DNA from: Mangifera indica
Taxonomy: Eukaryota > Streptophyta > Magnoliopsida > Sapindales > Anacardiaceae
Assembly: GCF_011075055.1 (NCBI RefSeq)
Contig: NC_058140.1
Coordinates: 14,196,668 to 14,260,667, forward strand
Direction of reading: 5' to 3'
Length of the DNA stretch: 64,000 bases
The notes beneath the pieces were generated by a model that worked only from the letters and a program-made list of their open reading frames with translations, was not told where the DNA came from and did not search any database. Below, piece after piece: positions 46,101-59,247 of the stretch (positions are counted from its first letter, which is position 1; each line of letters begins with the position of its first letter). The position numbers and the translations under genes are program-made.

Positions 46101-49100
46101 GAAGCAAAATAAATTATACAAAAACAGTTTTTTTGTTTGTGCAACCACAAATAACATAGCTAATATAAATTTTTGAATGCATGAAAAGTGATTAAAATAT
46201 TCATCAGGATAGAGGTAAGATGGGAAAAAGGAGGTTTATTTTGACAAGAAAAATTGCATCCATACTTCCCATTCAGTAGGTGAAAGACCCTTTGGCATGG
46301 AAACTGAACAGGAAAGCTAAAATAGGACAATAATGCTAGAAGCAGTGCGTACAATTACTGAAAAGTACCAGAAGATGCATGTCTACTATAATATCCAGAA
46401 AGGAAAAACAGCAAGTGCATGAAGGAGAAGAAAATCAAGACATCAAAATGGTAATTTGCAGTGACACTCACATCATATAACTTTTTGTAGTCCAACCTCT
46501 CAATTCTTCTTTTTTCACAAGCATGTGCTAAACCATCTTGCTGCGCTTCTAATATGGATAACAGCTCATTATTTAAAGACTTTTTGTTTCCACCACATTT
46601 TGATATCTGCCCATTCGAATCTTTGAAAGGACTAACAGATGTAGCACCTTCATCATTTCCAGAAGACCTGTTATCTTCAATAACGGCAGCAAGATCCTCA
46701 GAATCAGATGAAAAATCAGAACTAGAACTTTGCTGTCTAATTTTCTCATCGTGGACTGGAGCCTCTGGATCATAGTCATCATCCTCTGAATCATCAGAAG
46801 GAAACCCCAGGTACCCATTATTAGCTAAGGGTTCCAATTCATCAGATGCAGAAGCAAAGTCAGATTCATCAGAACTTGATTCATCTCCTTGATCCATCTC
46901 ATCAGTTCGTAGTTCATTAGGATCATAATCAGTATCATCAGAATCATCTGAAGGAAATGCAAAGTTGGGATCTTGATTATGTCCAGCTGTAGCTGCTTCA
47001 GGAAAAACCTTCTGCACATAATATTGTAGCAAGATGAGGAATGGGGAAGTCGCTAAAATTAGTATTTAACCAATACAGTTGAGACAGAAGGTTTTGACAT
47101 AGACCTCCCAGTTGTCAGTGATAAAAAGATTGGTTCCTTGTGACTCATTGACAAAGTCAATGCAGTCAACTTTGCAATCACATCCAGGGCACAACCAACC
47201 CTCATCATCAGGAGGAACTATAAGCCAAAAAAAAAAACACATAAATTGACAAGAAAGAAATAACCCAAGGATATCTGTTATCAAGTAGGTAACAAGGACA
47301 TTACCATCTTCTTCTAACAAAGGTGGTTCCAGGCAGAATTGGTGGAATCCGCGATCACAAGCACCATCACATAGTATGATATCATTATTGCTAGACAAGT
47401 CTTTGGACCCACATTTTGCACAGAATATCTGCCATAAAAGCATTTCACATGTAAGCATTTAAAACCGCTACATACAAATTGTTTATATCCAAAATATAAA
47501 CTTCATCAGTGAACACTGCATGTAATATTCGAGGATAAAAGTTCTCCTACATCTTCACTGTCAATCTGTCCATCAGAATCAAACAAAGATTCTGGAAACT
47601 GCCCTTCAGCACAAAGTGAATCAAGACGTTGAAATAAATCTCTAATTTTCAATTTTCGTCGAAGAATTTCAGATGTGGCTCGTTGAAGTTCCTTCTCTGG
47701 CTTTAATTTTTCAACACTGCAATGTTACATAAATAGAACACTAAGCGACAATATTATATATAAAACCTAGTTCTTGCACTATATTTATACTTATCAAAGC
47801 ACTAAAGACAGAATGCAACATTACACACAAGCATTACATCTCTAGAGTGACACAAGCAAATGCTTATTATTATCTTCATTTTCCAAAGAGATGAATGCAG
47901 GAAAACGTGAATCTGAATAGTCATGTCAAATAGGGGTGGATTCGAGCCTAGCTGAGCTGAACCCAAACAAGGGACGACTTGAGCTCAACTCGAATCTATA
48001 ATACCTAGCTCAAGTTCGAACTCAAGCTTGTTTGAGCTGATACACAATGCTGCCGGATGGCTATCGGTGAGGTAAACAATGCTGCCAACGAGTGAACAAT
48101 GTTGCTAGCAAGGTAAACAGAGTCACTGGACAACCAAACGTCTGAATGTGGATTTGAGCTCGAGCAGACTCTACTCGAATCCACCCCTAATGTCAATACA
48201 CTTATAATTCTCCCTATTTCCTCTTCAAAGCCAAAGAAAGCATCAAAATACAGGAGAAGAATTAATCCACTAACAACAGAGATTAAGGTTCAAGATAAAT
48301 ACATTTGAGAGACACCAACATTATGACATTTTTAAACAAAATTACCACAAATATATATAAGACAAGTAGAATTATGATGCACTTACTTCAATCCTTTCCA
48401 GCCTTCCCCAGAATATGCAGAGATCAGACTTTGCTCATAGCTAATTCGATTCAATAAATATCTTAGATGTTTCCTGATTCTTGAATATTCATCAGCTACT
48501 ATCTTCTTCTCTATTCTCTTCCGCTTTATTTTTTTTCCTCCACTAGACTTAACATCAGGCCAGTTGTTGCTTGGCCGACGAGCTTTGGGTTTCTCTTGTG
48601 AACTTGAGTGAAGAACTCTATTATTGCGTCTTAAAGATCTTAACATATATTTTTTCTTGAATGATTTTGAAGCTTTTTTTCCCTTGCGGCCCAAGCAAAT
48701 AGAGTTATTTACCACATCTTTAGGCGGTGTCTCTGAATGAAAAAAATTTTTAACCATGTCATCACAAGATGGCTCCAAATGTTCAGCAGCAGGAATCTTT
48801 ATATGATCATCAGGTTGTTTTAAATGTTCAATAGAAGAACTTTGGTTCATAAGTTCACAACTAGCTTTATAAATCACTTCTGATTGTTCACAACTTTTGA
48901 TTCCAGCGGTCAGCTCCAGTGCCTTTTCTGATGTAGGTTGTTGAGAATATGAATTTTCCCCAGTCTGAATACTCATGTTCACACCTTTAGTGTGACAAAT
49001 CTTGGTGCTGTCCTCCATGAGTAGTTGCCGAGTTTCATTGACAGCGCCATTAATTATTATGGCATCAGTGTCTGCTGGCTCATTTAGCATGATTCCAGAA

Positions 49101-49893
49101 GCAAGCTGGTGTTTCTGTTCCAATGGTCCACCACATATAGATTCAGGATTGAAATCACCACACTCATATCCCAGATCAAACTCAAGTGTCTGTTTGGTAC
49201 CAGTCTGACTACTCTTGCTCACATCTTCCGCAGCTGGTTGCAAGTTTTCATTATCAACAGGACTACAAATGACAGTGTTGGTTTCTTTGAGTTCCTTACG
49301 TATGATTTCAGAACCTAAATGAGGCTCAACTTCTAATTGTTCGCTGCATATGCATTCAGCAGCAGATTCATTCTTCTGCTCTGACAGAATTTGCTGAGAG
49401 CATGAAACTTTATTTATTTCACTACTACTGCTCATATCTCCAGAAAATTTCTCATTCATATGAATGTTGGTTACTGAAGTACTAATCTCTTGAGGCTTAC
49501 TTAGCAATCCTTCGGAATTAGGGTAATCTTGTAGTTTAGGCAGTTCACTATGTGCACATTCAGCAGCAAATTTGTTCATCTGCTCAGATGTAATTTGTGT
49601 AGCGCATGAATCATTTCCATCTGCTCACTCACTTGTTATAGGGAAAACCCCATGTGCTCAGCCTTCGACATGACAAATAGAAGGCTAATGATGGTATGTA
49701 TTAGCACTTCTATGTGAATGGTGTTTTACTATGATACTTATGAGACATTCAATTTAAAGAACAAATAAAAGAATATCAATGTTGACCAGATTAAAAATTT
49801 GACCAAAGTATTTGCAACCAAAAATGTGAAACATACCAATCAAAAACCAACTTTTTCTTCAAAATTGGCAGTGGAAGAACAAAACTCACCCAT
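43113..49893 (-). CDS. HAT3.1: HAT3.1-type PHD-finger homeodomain protein, with a 1-nt frameshift in exon 7
   Basis: Minus strand, nine coding exons: 49893-49890, 49620-48387, 47716-47551, 47428-47305, 47217-47105, 47011-46472, 45549-45218, 43700-43611 and 43502-43113. HAT3.1 is a nuclear DNA- or chromatin-binding protein. A long N-terminus ends with a basic stretch ([11 protein letters not shown]). The PHD finger is at ~471-522 (CAKC, CDGAC, HQFC, CPGC). Two acidic repeats follow ([26 protein letters not shown]). The homeodomain spans exons 8-9, with the family-specific helix 3 [10 protein letters not shown]. Exon 7 is 332 nt where the reading frame needs 333: [13 protein letters not shown] and [10 protein letters not shown] lie in different frames, the shift falling at 45450-45490. 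As read, translation stops at 45391, giving ~779 residues without the homeodomain. The start rests on the phase match of a 4-nt coding end (ATG G) with exon 2 and is uncertain. Confidence 0.85.
47931..48189. mobile_element. hAT-like MITE in an intron of the HAT3.1-like gene (259 bp)
   Basis: Ends TAGGGGTGGATTCGAG and CTCGAATCCACCCCTA are inverted repeats. The flanking octamers ATGTCAAA (47923-47930) and ATGTCAAT (48190-48197) match at 7 of 8 positions, consistent with an 8-bp hAT target duplication. It lies in the intron between coding exons 2 and 3. No coding capacity. Confidence 0.8.
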
Positions 49894-51640
49894 TAAAGAG
49901 AGAATAGATTCAAAATCAACATTCACCTGCAGCAGGTATTACATATTAAAAAGCAAGTTAATGAAAGTAACATATGAACAAAGAATCAAAAGGCAAACTA
50001 ATTAATTAATCTATTGACAAACCAGGCAAAATAAGTAAAATAGCTACTTGTACACATTGGTAAGCAACAAACTACCAAATAAACAACAATGTCATTCAAA
50101 CTTAATAAACATAGCCTGGAAGATAAGTATACTAGACAGGATAAAAAAGGGACAATTGAATAGATTCAAATCATCATATATTCTTCAAGTTAATACCCCG
50201 ACAACATGTGCCTAAAACATAATCAGCATCTTATTTCACACCAAATTCTAACCGAGAACTACCTCAAAATGGATGCATAGTGAAAAATCCATGTTAAGGA
50301 ACACTGCTTCTGTTCATGCAAACACATGCCAACAGGAAAACAAAAATATATACATGAGACAACAGTTTTCAAAAGAAACTACGAAGAAAGAAGGCGTTCT
50401 ACATGCCTTATAAAACAAAGACCACATAAATGGAACATGACCATACCAATCTGGAATCAATACACCTTTTTTTTTTTTTTAAGATACTGTTCATTGATAA
50501 CTAAATCAGCACTTCATTCATACAGCCATCCCAAGGGTATGGAATGCCCAACTTTAGGAGAGCTCCCACTTACAATAAAGAGGCGTTTGGTTTGGGTAAT
50601 GTTTTATTACCAAAATAGAAAAATTACCTTGAAGATAGATTACTTAAAAGATTACTGAGTACAAATGATTACTATGTTTGATAAAATTTGATAGGTATAA
50701 ATAATTATTGTATTTGGTTAAAGGTAATAAAAGATTACTAGTAAATTATTTTACTTAAATACCCTTGAATATAATTATTTTTAAATATTTTTTATATTAT
50801 TTCTCATATTAATTAAAATAATAATAATTTTTATCTTAAAAAATTAATAAATAATAATATAATTATAATAAAATCAAAATTAACTTAGTAATCTTTAAAT
50901 ACCTAAAATGAACATGTTAATAGAAGATTACTATAATCTTTTATTATTGACAAACCAAACAAAACAAGTGAATAAAAGATAGATTACCAAGTTAATCTTA
51001 AAAAACTGAAACCAAACGCCCTAAGGGTCAACATTTTGCAGAAGTATTAGAGAACAATATAACCTAACAAGCGACACAAAAATAAATAAATTAAAATAAC
51101 ACATAACATACAACATAGCATTATTACCGCAAACTGTGAAAGAGAAGGGAAAAAAAAAACCCTTCCTAAGCTCCATGGAAGTAGAAATGCACACATCCTA
51201 TACTCATAACTGCTCTTCAGCCGCAGATGTATTTTATGGCAACATTACTATCATCAGTTGAAACTTATAAATTTCACTATCACACTACATCTACAACAAA
51301 GCATGGAATTAAAAACAACTAGCTCATATTCTTTAACTTCCTTTTTCTTTATCCTTCTATTAATCGTTCAGAAAAAATTAACCGAATTAAAATGAGAAAC
51401 GTTTCGCTAAGAAAAAATGACTGACCTGAGCTTTGTTCTTGAATCTTGTAGTTTCACAGAACATTAAGAAAGAAAATTTTGAGAGAAAGAAGTAGGAGTG
51501 TTTATTGAGCACCGATGAAGATTTATTAAATTTAGAAGAAAAAAGCAGTTACTTCTGTAGAGAAGCCTCTAAATCTGGGCCACCGTCGAGGATTCGCAGA
51601 AAGAGAGAGCGTGTGTCAGGGGTTTGAGTTCTGCTACTCT
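49894..51640 (-). other. 5' leader exons and intron of the HAT3.1-like gene
   Basis: Inferred: a first noncoding exon from about 51640 to 51426 (donor CTCAG|GTCAG on the minus strand), a ~1.5-kb intron holding a MITE, and a second exon 49926-49890 (acceptor CTGCTGCAG) that contains the proposed ATG. The leader region is rich in GAGA/TCTC, seen at 51595-51615. Confidence 0.45.
50579..51021. mobile_element. Tourist-like MITE, copy 2 (443 bp)
   Basis: Same family as 39524-40005 but inverted. Its ends are GGCGTTTGGTTTGGG and AAACCAAACGCCC, with TAA on both flanks (50576-50578 and 51022-51024). It lies in the 5' intron of the HAT3.1-like gene. Confidence 0.75.
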
Positions 51641-54600
51641 ACGCTTTGGGCGTATCGTATCGAATTATTAATGGGCCTGGCCCTGGGCCTGGGTAATCCG
51701 TTTGTGCCAACACTTTTGTTTCTTTCTGTTTGCCTTGTTAGTTAGTTACTGTGGGTGTTTATGAAAACTACTAATTTACATCAGTAAAACTTCAAATAAA
51801 TTAAAATCTACTTATTTAGGGTAAGTATCAACGTTTTCTTTTTCGTCCTTCATAATATTTTTTTTTATGACACTATTTTATAAATTGAAAAAAAAATAAA
51901 AATATAGAGTATAAAACACTATTTCATAAAAGCATTAGAATAAAAATGTGGAAGAGATCAAATCAGCCATAACCTAAAAAATTTGGTGCAACTTGCGTCG
52001 GTCTAATAAGGGAAAAAGTAGGTTGTGCCCCAACCCATAGGATAAGGCTTATGTGCTGACCTGCCAAAAATTATTAAAAATTACAAATAATAAAAATTAA
52101 TTAAGTATCAATTAAAAATTATAATCTAGTGGGCAGCACACAAAGGCCTATAGGGCCATGGCCTTGGAGGCTTTGGGTCATGCCCCGAGCCCTAAGCCTT
52201 TACTCTGTTAGTATGGCACGAAAACCCACTAGATAATCAGTCATATCGAGATTGATTTGATATAAACTAATTTATCGTCACTTCTAAACTAAATACATAA
52301 TATGAAAAAAAAAAACTAATAAGTTATTATGTGACTCTCCAATCAAAATTTCTCAATATTAATTTTTTTAATGGTTATATTCGAATATCACAATATTTCA
52401 ATCATAATTATTAATATTAATAATACAATACGATATATATAATTTGATAAGATATGATATGATGAATGTATTTACAACATATATCGTATAATGTGATATA
52501 TATTACTGTTATAAATTAATACATTTTTTTTAAATAATAATTATATGATAATGATTTATTTGAGAAATTATAGAATTTCAATTATCAAAAGTATTTATGA
52601 TATTTTGTAAGGTATTTAATTATTTTCAAAAAGACAAATTCTATAATATTATATCAAAAAAAAAAAATACATACACAGATTCTATAGTATTATATAAAAA
52701 AAATAATACCTACGCAATACCTAATTTGATTATCATGTTTTCAAGATAATTAATATTAAGACGGCTCTGGTATGATTTATTTGAGAGGAACTTATAGAAG
52801 AATAACTTTAAATAAGTATTTTCGTCAGTCAATAAACCCAACCCAACTCAGGAAATTTTCCAACTTGGATCAAAATTGGGCCGGTCAGTTAACGCATCCC
52901 GAATGGTCAACAATGGTGTAACTGGGACATGCACAGACGTTATTTTTCACCCGACCCAGAAAAAGTCAGAACCAATTGGTTTGATTTTAACCTTTTTAAA
53001 ATTGTAGGTTTGAGTGGAAACTAAATGTGGAGTTGTTTATTATATTATAGTGTAAATAAATTTCAGACAGTTATTATCAATATATTATACAACAATAGTT
53101 ATTGTTTATTTTTGAGGAGATTATCTGATCTCTTGGTGCAATGAACAAAAAACAGTTATTTCAGATTTTATAAATGTAACAGAAATTTAAATTTAAAATT
53201 TTTCTTTTAAAAGATTTAATATTTCACTAATTTTATTAATTATTTTTTTATTACAAGTTATCTTATTTTCTTATAGAGGACTTAGGCTTATAAAGCTTAT
53301 TATAATACATCTCAATATATAAAAGAAATTTTTTTACTGAACCTTTTACGACCATAATCTAAAAATAACTACAGGACACATTAAAGATGGCAACGGAGAG
53401 AGAATCTTAATCCCTAGCATGTCTTTCTTATGGAGATGATGAGGATTCTTTGTCTTCTCCCTATAAAGAAAATTTTCTTTCTATCTATATAAGAAAAAAT
53501 ATTCTCTTTGTATCCCCTAAATATTAAATAAATTTATTAAATAATAAAATTAAAATCAATAAACTATTTTAAATATCACAAATATCATATATTAATTATT
53601 TTAATATGCATAATAAAACTTAAATAAATTTAAAAAATATAAACAATCTAAAACTACAAAGATAGGTTATTATTTTAAGTAAATATATTAATATAAATAG
53701 ATAAAGATGAGAACAGAGGTAGGAAGAGAATACATGTATTCTCATCTTCGATTGCTACAATTTTTTTTGTCTCTATATCTTTTCTTTTCTCCATTTCTAT
53801 CAAAAATTCTCCTCCTAGGAGGGCTAAAATCTCTAAATTTGGGTAAAACTATTATCTATAATATATGTTACGCTTGGCATAATTAATATTAAAATCACTT
53901 ATAATATGATTATATATTATTTTATATTAAATTTACAATTAGTCAATTATATGATTTTATATAAATATCCTCCCATTGTTTACATATGGTTTTAACTTTT
54001 TTACTTTACATAGTGGTCCTAAATAATTTGTAACTGTGATTCACGTTGCTCAATCACTGAAGGGAAGTCAAAGAACAAGGTGTAGGGAAGTTTCACAGCA
54101 CGTCACAGAAAAGCACAAGGCCTTAGTTTACTCTTCGAGTCTTGATTGGTGAACTCGAGTCTTCGGTCAATACCACAAATTAGCTGTCAGCAAAAGCTGC
54201 TACATAATTATTTAACATTAGAATCTCACTTTTTTAATTTGTTCCAGGTGAAGTTGCAAGAACGACGGTTCCTTGATGCTTCTTGTGCAAGTGCAAAGCA
54301 CTTCAATTGGAAAGAGAAGACAGTGATTGCCTAAGTCAAGGATGGACTTTTGGGATAAAAATGTGATGCAAAATATAAAACTGTGCCGTTTTCCATTTCC
54401 TTGACTCTTTCTTTTCTTAATCAATGATATGCTTACCATTTTTAAATTAATAAATAAATGTATAAATTATATATTATTATATAATTTTATTTTATTTTAT
54501 TTTATTTTTTATTTAATTAACTGATGATATATATCAAATATATACTTACTTACGTATTCATAATATATTATCACTCAAATTTCTCACCATAGTTTATTAG

Positions 54601-56376
54601 TTAATAACAATAATCTTCCTAAGGTTTAATTAAATAACAAACATCCCCTTAGGTTTTTTAAATAAAAGAAATTTTTGTACTATTAATTTTTAGTGTTACA
54701 AAAAAACTGACACTTTAATAACTTAGTGCAAAATTATTATTTCAAAAACCTTAGGGGGTTTTTGGTAGTATATAAAACTTCATGAGGGTTTAGTATTTCA
54801 ACTCTCTTCGTTTCCTTTCATCTTTCCGATTACAAAAATTTTTGTATAAGAAAAGGGTAAAATAGTATATACAATACAAGTAGAATCTCTAATGTAATTT
54901 TAAATATAAGTAAACTTTTTACAATTTTATGATTTATTTTTAATTCAATAAAAAAAATATTTTGATGAGTTATATTTACCAAACACATGCTCTTATCTTT
55001 TTTGTAATGTTAAGAATGGATTTCCTTAATAATTTTTTATAATTAGTGAGAAAATTAATTAATCATCCACGTCTAGAGCCCTAAAACTAAAAGAAGTTGC
55101 CTTGGTATGATTGTTTTTCATCTCTATTCACAAAGCCTCTCCTTCCTAATCAACCAGTAATCATATTTTCTCCATTGGTTTAATTTCTATGGTATGCTTT
55201 TCAAAAGATGTTTTATAAAATATATTTTAGATTTTTTTTTAAATAAGAATAATCCTATTCAAATTACAAAACCCGAAGAAAATTGAGAAGCCATATCTTG
55301 AGGGATACCTGCCCAATAAACTAAAAGAGTTCACCATTGAAGTTGATGTTCAAACAAGAAAGCACATTGTCAATCTAAAGAGTTGGAAGAAGTTAAAGCA
55401 TTACCAAGTCGGCGCCCAATTGATAAATTGACAGATATAAAAATAACCTCTGACCAAAAACCAAATCACCTTATGATTTCGTGCTTAATCCTTAATGCTT
55501 TGTTAATTAGCAAGATGAACAAAGTTGTCCACTAAAGAAGAGATTATGACTTTGGGCACAAGCGTCTGGTTTCAATGAAACAAGGGTAAGTTGTACATTG
55601 GAGGAACACGAGCCATCTCAAAGACTGTGCTGTGGAATTTAATGAAACAATATCTCAATAATTCCTGTGCTTATACAAGTTGTACTTTGGCCGGTACGGC
55701 CCCTCAGTTTGTATCTTTGTAACAAAAAATGATCTTAATTTTGCAGAATTAAATGTTAATAATGGCAATAATCAATCTACCTAATCATCTTGGAAAAACT
55801 AGTGTGGTTCATAATGATGCCGTGGTGGGATTAGTGAACTGAGCTTAATTGCCTAATATCTTAAGACTTTTTGAAACAAAACAGGACCACCTTAATCTTT
55901 TCCATTAATTTTCGCTTGTGCCTAAATTAGTTGAATGAATACTACCGTAGACAATTGATACTCTGAAAGCGATTTATATATGTATAAAAATCTAAGTTTA
56001 ATATATATTTTGCCGAAATTAATGAGAAACTTGCCGTGACACAAGTTCATGACATATTTATATTAAATCAAATCAATAAAAGAGTTTACTTTATGTTAGT
56101 CAAGAATCAACGAGTCTCTAATTTCAGTTAATAATTAAAAATAATCAAAAAGACGTAATTCATAAAACTTAAATTTTCCATAAAAACCTAACTGTGGATA
56201 CCAAAACAAAGAAAGGTAACACACGTCCATCCAAACTTGATATGGAAAAAATATATATATATATATCAAAAGTCCTTGCATGCCAGTACAATGGCTCTTT
56301 AAAGCCGGCAAGAAATCTATGCTTAGCCATTGGGGCAAGTCATCCCAAAGTTTATTTAAATATTTGAATTTATAAA
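51641..56376. other. Long AT-rich spacer without a supportable gene
   Basis: 4.7 kb of low-complexity AT-rich sequence. 52015-52205 is a GC-richer island with loosely inverted ends (GGCTTATGTGCTGACCTGCC against GGGCAGCACACAAAGGCC), perhaps an old transposon. 54646-54760 has small inverted arms (CCCCTTAGGTTTTTT against AAAAACCTTAGGGGG), perhaps a small MITE. The ORFs at 54146 (+) and 54218 (-) have no recognisable domain. Confidence 0.45.
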
Positions 56377-57263
56377 GGCCAAAAGACTTATTCCCGCCCA
56401 AAGTAAGCTTTTGGCCCAAACTCTTGTCTTTAATTTTGAAAACTCTATTTATCCACCTATAAATTATTGGAGTTATTAAAACTATAATATCTCAAAATTT
56501 TATCTTATTTTTCTCTTTTAAACCTTAAAAACTAATAATTCTTTCATAAACCATATTTTAAAAAATAATATTTTCTCCCCTAGAGTTTAGTTTTCAATTC
56601 TCAACAATATCTTCGATGATCTCTCTCTTTCGATATTTTCTCTTCCTCCGATGATGTCTCTCTCGACATTTCTTTCTTCTCTGGTTGGCTATTCAAGCCA
56701 AAAAATGAAGCTTTTGATCTTTTTTGACAAAGACAAGTGTTTTCATCTTCCAAAAGAAGATGAGTCATCTTTGTCTTCTTCTAGGATAATGATTGTCTTC
56801 CTAGACGAAGATGAGATCTCTCATCTTTGTCTAAGAAGACAAAGAGTTTCATCTTCCTGACAAAGCTATTCATCTTCTTGATAAAACACTTCGTCTTTTC
56901 GACAAAACACTTCATCTTTTCGATTTGAATAGTCAATCGGAGGAGAGATAAATATCAAGAGAGGGGCCATCAAAGAAAGAAGAAATGTCGGGAGGGAGAG
57001 CTACCGATGATGGTGCCAGAGATGTCACCCATAATTGAAAACTAAATCGTATGAAGAAAATTGTTAGGTTTTAGAGTTTAAGAGAGAAAAAAAAAGAAAA
57101 TAAAATTCTAATTTATTTTTAATATTATAGATAAAATGATGATTTTACCCTTAAATTTAATAAACTTAACTTAACTATTTATAAGTAGATAAATAAGTTT
57201 TTTAAAATTAATGGATGAAAATTTGAAAAAATGCATTCTTTGGGTGGGAACAATCCATTGGCC
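56377..57263. mobile_element. Foldback Mutator-like element 2 (887 bp, exact 9-bp TSD)
   Basis: Starts GGCCAAAAGACTTATTCCCG and ends TTTGGGTGGGAACAATCCATTGGCC. The flanking nonamer ATTTATAAA is identical on both sides (56368-56376 and 57264-57272). The interior has diverged inverted arms, for example GGTTGGCTATTCAAG (56680) against TTTGAATAGTCAATC (56922), and a run of GAAGATGA/CTTTGTCTT direct and inverted repeats at 56740-56920. No transposase. Confidence 0.85.
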
Positions 57264-59071
57264 ATTTATAAATGGCCAAATTTGGACTAACTTTGCGTTG
57301 TTTTAGTGAAGCATTGCTCCGCAATTTCTTGTCTTTTCATTAATACCAAGTGTCAGCTCTTGCTTCAATGAAGTAGAGTTGGTAATGTACAAGTTATATC
57401 TACTAGAAGATGTACGCTGACCTCGCCACCATTGGAAGCGACTAATTTTTATGGAAGACGAAAGGGCTAATGTAATGTCGGTTGAGGACTTGAATTCTTA
57501 TTATTATAAAACTATATATTATATCATTTTGATGGTTCAAGTCTAAGTTAATGACAATAATAATAATATTATTATTCGTCAATCATCACATTAACGCAAG
57601 TTAACCCCTCAGGCCCCAACCATTTGAGCCAAGTTATTATAGTGAATAATTGGACTCTTCAATTTAATATTAATTCAGTTACATCATCACTCACACTTGA
57701 ATTTATATCTAAAAATTGATTAAACCCACCAATTATTTTGCTTTTCTAAGCATTACATAAAAATTTATGGTCGGCTTGGCTGACCAATAAAATGAAGTAT
57801 CCAGCCTCCATCTTAATACGTTGAATATATAACTTAAAGGCAAGAAAGAAATAAACTCTGAGTCCTTAAAAATTAGGTATTGATGTTGAAATTTTCGATT
57901 TCTAAATGACATACATCTGCACTGCAAAACAAAGTAATTTCTCTTTAAAACGATCGTTTTTTTCCAGACAAGAAAGAAAGCACGCACGTGAAATTATTCT
58001 ACAATTTTCAGACTAATGTGCCAGCTGCTTTCAGCCGTTAAATATTATTTCTGCTATGTTACAATTACTCATTTCTTTCTGTATTATACAGGGAACATGC
58101 TGTGGACAAAAAAGAACTGGGGCATTGCTACCAATCTGAATTAATGAAAAGTCATTTTCTGTTGAAGCTCTATTAATAAAAAGTAAATAAAGATAAATAG
58201 ACAGTAATAAATATGAGGTGTCCCTTTTTTGTAGCAAGACTAAAGTGGGACTGTTGTCAATAATAATAATAATAATAACTAGCATATATTATTTACGAAA
58301 ATACACAATATTTAAGTTGAAGCATGTAACATGCTTATAATATTTTTATAAGGTTATGGGACAAGAACACATCACCCATGTATTATACATAATTTATTGA
58401 GTTGCTATGTCATAATTCAAATGCAAACATGCGGCTCCATCGTATATCTCAAATATCTTTGTAATATTAAAACAAATTTAAAAGAAATTCGTTGGTTGCC
58501 TTGTTATAACGTTTGCCCTGCCAAACTTATCACAATTTCGGTGAATTCGAAGACCAAAATATGTCAATTTTGAAATGTTCACGTGGATCTTTTTTATAAA
58601 ACAAAACGAATTGGAATTTGGTAACCGATTATTAGAAAATTGGAAATCCTTTTTGGTTTGATCACGAAATTTGTATTTCTATTTTTGGTTTTAAGAGTGC
58701 ATGGCAAATAGTGACGATTCAGCATTTGTTTCTTATGTTTTAGGCAGGGCATTTGTCTCACGTGCTACGAGTGTCATTGTAACAATTGCCTCACACGCAG
58801 AGAAGCTATCGTTGTCAAAACCCAACAGTTTTACCCCAAATACAGCCGCGTGGTTACGTACGCGTATGTATGTGTGACCCCTCTCTCACTCCTAATGCTC
58901 CGCTGACATGGCGGTCACCTAACCCCACATGCCTCATTTCATGCCAGGTCTACGTGTTGTGGGCCACCATTTGTCCCCCTCTTCACCCTACATTACTATC
59001 GGCCGTCCATCGGCGTCCTCCCAACCTTCCTCTTTGTCTTTGACTATCTGCTGGGTCCAATCTTGCTGACA
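57264..59071. other. Spacer and distal GH3 promoter
   Basis: No gene. The base composition becomes GC-richer from ~58740. ORFs at 57733-57987 and 58031-58285 (-) show no domains. Confidence 0.4.
58754..58759 (+). promoter_or_regulatory. TGTCTC auxin-response-like element (distal)
   Basis: TGTCTC ~0.5 kb upstream of the GH3 ATG, directly followed by ACGTG, a G-box-like core. TGTCTC is the classical ARF-binding site first described in GH3 promoters. Six bases alone are weak evidence. Confidence 0.4.
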
Positions 59072-59077
59072 TGTCTC
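59072..59077 (+). promoter_or_regulatory. TGTCTC auxin-response-like element (proximal)
   Basis: TGTCTC 34 bases upstream of the TATA box and followed by TGACGTGTC, which contains an ACGT core. This arrangement resembles composite auxin-response elements of soybean GH3. It fits the expected auxin induction of GH3 genes. Confidence 0.5.
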
Positions 59078-59110
59078 TGACGTGTCACTTCCTCAGAAGC
59101 CTCTCGCCAC

Positions 59111-59117
59111 TATATAA
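59111..59117 (+). promoter_or_regulatory. TATA box of the GH3 gene
   Basis: TATATAA within CACTATATAAAGCCAC, ~130 bp upstream of the ATG at 59248. This leaves a leader of ~100 nt that is rich in CT. Confidence 0.75.
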
Positions 59118-59247
59118 AGCCACACGGGGCAAACCAAATTTCACACACCACAACACTCGTTTGATTTCTCTCTTCTGCCAATAACAAACTCTTTGCAACT
59201 CTCTGAATAGTAATCTTTCTTTTGTCTCTCAAAATTTCTCTCAAACA

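Noticed and set aside
54146..54439. Overlapping ORFs on both strands in the long spacer
   Set aside because: Short, no domain, and composition not coding-like.
58786..59043. 85-aa ORF (+) upstream of GH3
   Set aside because: It lies in the GC-richer promoter of GH3 and carries no domain.
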